64,000 nucleotides of DNA from Pseudomonas sp. C1C7 (GTDB lineage: Bacteria; Pseudomonadota; Gammaproteobacteria; Pseudomonadales; Pseudomonadaceae): assembly GCF_013359595.1 (NCBI RefSeq), contig NZ_JABFMP010000003.1, forward strand, positions 1 through 64,000, read 5' to 3'. Position 1 is the first letter of the stretch; the number at the start of each line of letters is the position of its first letter. Under the pieces are notes generated by a model that worked only from the letters and a program-made list of their open reading frames with translations, had not been told where the DNA came from and did not search any database. This document shows positions 62,901 to 64,000 of this stretch, one piece after another. The translations under genes were made by a program, and so were the position numbers.

Positions 62901-64000
62901 TCATGTAGCCTTCGAGCACTGGTCTTGTAGCAGCGCGGCAAGCCCCGACGCCTCGACCGGGCGACTGATCAGATAGCCTTGCACCTCATCGCACCGCTCG
63001 TTTTTCAGGAATTCGAGCTGCTCGCGCCGCTCCACGCCTTCAGCCACGACTTTCAACGACAAACCATGCGCCATGGTAATGATGGCCCGTGTAATCGCCG
63101 CATCCTCCGTGCCCTCGCCCAGGCCTCGAATGAACGCCTGATCGATCTTCACGTAATCCACGGGAATGCGCTTGAGGTAGCTCAGGGATGAATACCCGGT
63201 GCCGAAATCGTCGATCGCCAGCTTCACCCCCAGATCGCGCAGCTGCTGGAAGGTCGCAATGATGTGCTCGACGCTGTCCAGCAACTGGCTTTCCGTGAGC
63301 TCGAGCTCCAGGTAGCGCGGCGCCAGCCCGGTATCTTCCAGCACCTGCCGCACCAGGCTGACCAGCTTGCCCTGGCGCAGTTGGTGCACCGACAGATTGA
63401 CCGAGACCCGAATAGGCTCAAGCCCCTGCCGCTGCCACTCACAGGCTTGCAAGCAGGCCTGGCGCAAGACGAATTCACCGATCGGGCCGATCAGTCCGGT
63501 TTCCTCTGCCAGGCCAATGAAATCCCCCGGCGGCACGCGCCCCATGGTCGGGTGATCCCAACGCACCAACGCCTCGGCGGCATTCAGCTTGCCGGTGGCC
63601 AGGCACAGCTTCGGTTGGTAAAACACCTTCAATTGGCGCTCTTCAACCGCTTTGCGCAGCTGGTTCTCCAGTTGCAATCGCTCCAGGGTGCTGGCTTGCA
63701 GACTGTCGGTGTAGAACTGGAAGTTGTTACCACCCAGATGCTTGGCGTGCTGCATGGCCATGTTCGACTGACTGACCAGCGCGGACACATCCCGGGCGCT
63801 GTCCGGCAACAGGCTGATACCGATCGACGCGCTGACCACCAGCTCATGGCCGTCGATGGTCACGGGCATGCGCAGCTTGTTCGACAGCCGCGTCGCCACC
63901 CGCGCCAGACTGGAAAGGTTGCCGTAGGCGTTGAACAGCACAGCGAATTCGTCACCGGACAGGCGCGCAATGGTGTCCGCTTCCGGCAATGCGTTGATCA
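62901..64000 (-). CDS. GGDEF-EAL cyclic-di-GMP enzyme, 3' part (5' end outside the window)
   Basis: The visible 366 residues hold the end of a GGDEF domain (IARLSGDEFAVLFNAYG, with SGDEF for GGDEF) and a complete EAL domain (EALVRWDHPTMGRVPPGDF, NLSVHQLRQ, ELTESQLLD, DDFGTGYSSLSYLKRIPVDYVKIDQAF, VAEGVE). All EAL metal and catalytic motifs are intact, so phosphodiesterase activity is likely. The RxxD inhibitory site expected before SGDEF reads PEAD, so product inhibition is unlikely. The N-terminal sensor part is off the window. Confidence 0.9.
   Translation of the reverse strand, partial: INALPEADTIARLSGDEFAVLFNAYGNLSSLARVATRLSNKLRMPVTIDGHELVVSASIGISLLPDSARDVSALVSQSNMAMQHAKHLGGNNFQFYTDSLQASTLERLQLENQLRKAVEERQLKVFYQPKLCLATGKLNAAEALVRWDHPTMGRVPPGDFIGLAEETGLIGPIGEFVLRQACLQACEWQRQGLEPIRVSVNLSVHQLRQGKLVSLVRQVLEDTGLAPRYLELELTESQLLDSVEHIIATFQQLRDLGVKLAIDDFGTGYSSLSYLKRIPVDYVKIDQAFIRGLGEGTEDAAITRAIITMAHGLSLKVVAEGVERREQLEFLKNERCDEVQGYLISRPVEASGLAALLQDQCSKAT

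Overview
The window is typical Pseudomonas chromosome, most likely from the P. fluorescens complex. The evidence is a GC-rich, densely packed gene content; several families of REP-type intergenic hairpins; a phoB-phoR / pst-phoU block laid out as in other pseudomonads; and Pseudomonas-type neighbourhoods (gcdH with a CoA transferase and LysR; rubredoxin-ubiC-ubiA; purEK next to a LysR gene and aspA; two-subunit pyruvate carboxylase with a divergent LysR). Species-level placement is inference.

Layout: 1-260 holds what look like tandem rRNA-operon promoters pointing left, out of the window. 264-3736 is glutaryl-CoA (lysine/glutarate) catabolism with its LysR regulator. 4173-7069 encodes the three-subunit proton-translocating transhydrogenase and 7284-8777 an acetate/succinate CoA-transferase-type enzyme. 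9097-12693 carries a DUF1127 protein, three tandem secreted DUF2388 proteins and a large secreted protein with a HELTH motif and a DUF4105/Lnb-like part. 12790-16722 has HU, rubredoxin reductase, rubredoxin, ubiC and ubiA. 16875-29806 is the phosphate regulon core (phoB, phoR, a CorC-like protein, an M23-like protein, a response regulator, phoU, pstB, pstA, pstC, pstS), with Pho boxes visible before phoB, pstC and pstS. 30037-35823 contains an MFS transporter, a thioesterase, a sugar-phosphate mutarotase, small envelope proteins and purK/purE. 36124-39892 covers aspartate/asparagine breakdown (LysR, aspA, asparaginase). 40049-43432 is an acetylpolyamine unit (AraC regulator, amidohydrolase, periplasmic binding protein). 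43578-48155 is one very large toxin-like protein. 48169-51566 has a MocR regulator, a PaiB-like protein and two acetyltransferases. 51665-57035 looks accessory: a decayed hipA/hipB-like pair, a cluster of TGCAT palindromes and two autotransporter-type outer-membrane proteins. 57113-61591 is two-subunit pyruvate carboxylase and its LysR. 61913-64000 holds an RpiR/HexR-type regulator with a HexR-like operator and the 3' part of a GGDEF/EAL gene cut by the window edge.

Three REP-like families punctuate the region. Two sit at ends of transcription units. The third, rich in GCAAGCTTCAAGC, occurs four times, each time inside an apparent operon.

The strongest candidates for undescribed biology are the DUF2388 triplet with its HELTH/Lnb-like partner, and the 1525-residue toxin-like protein. 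No CRISPR array, insertion sequence, prophage or tRNA was seen.
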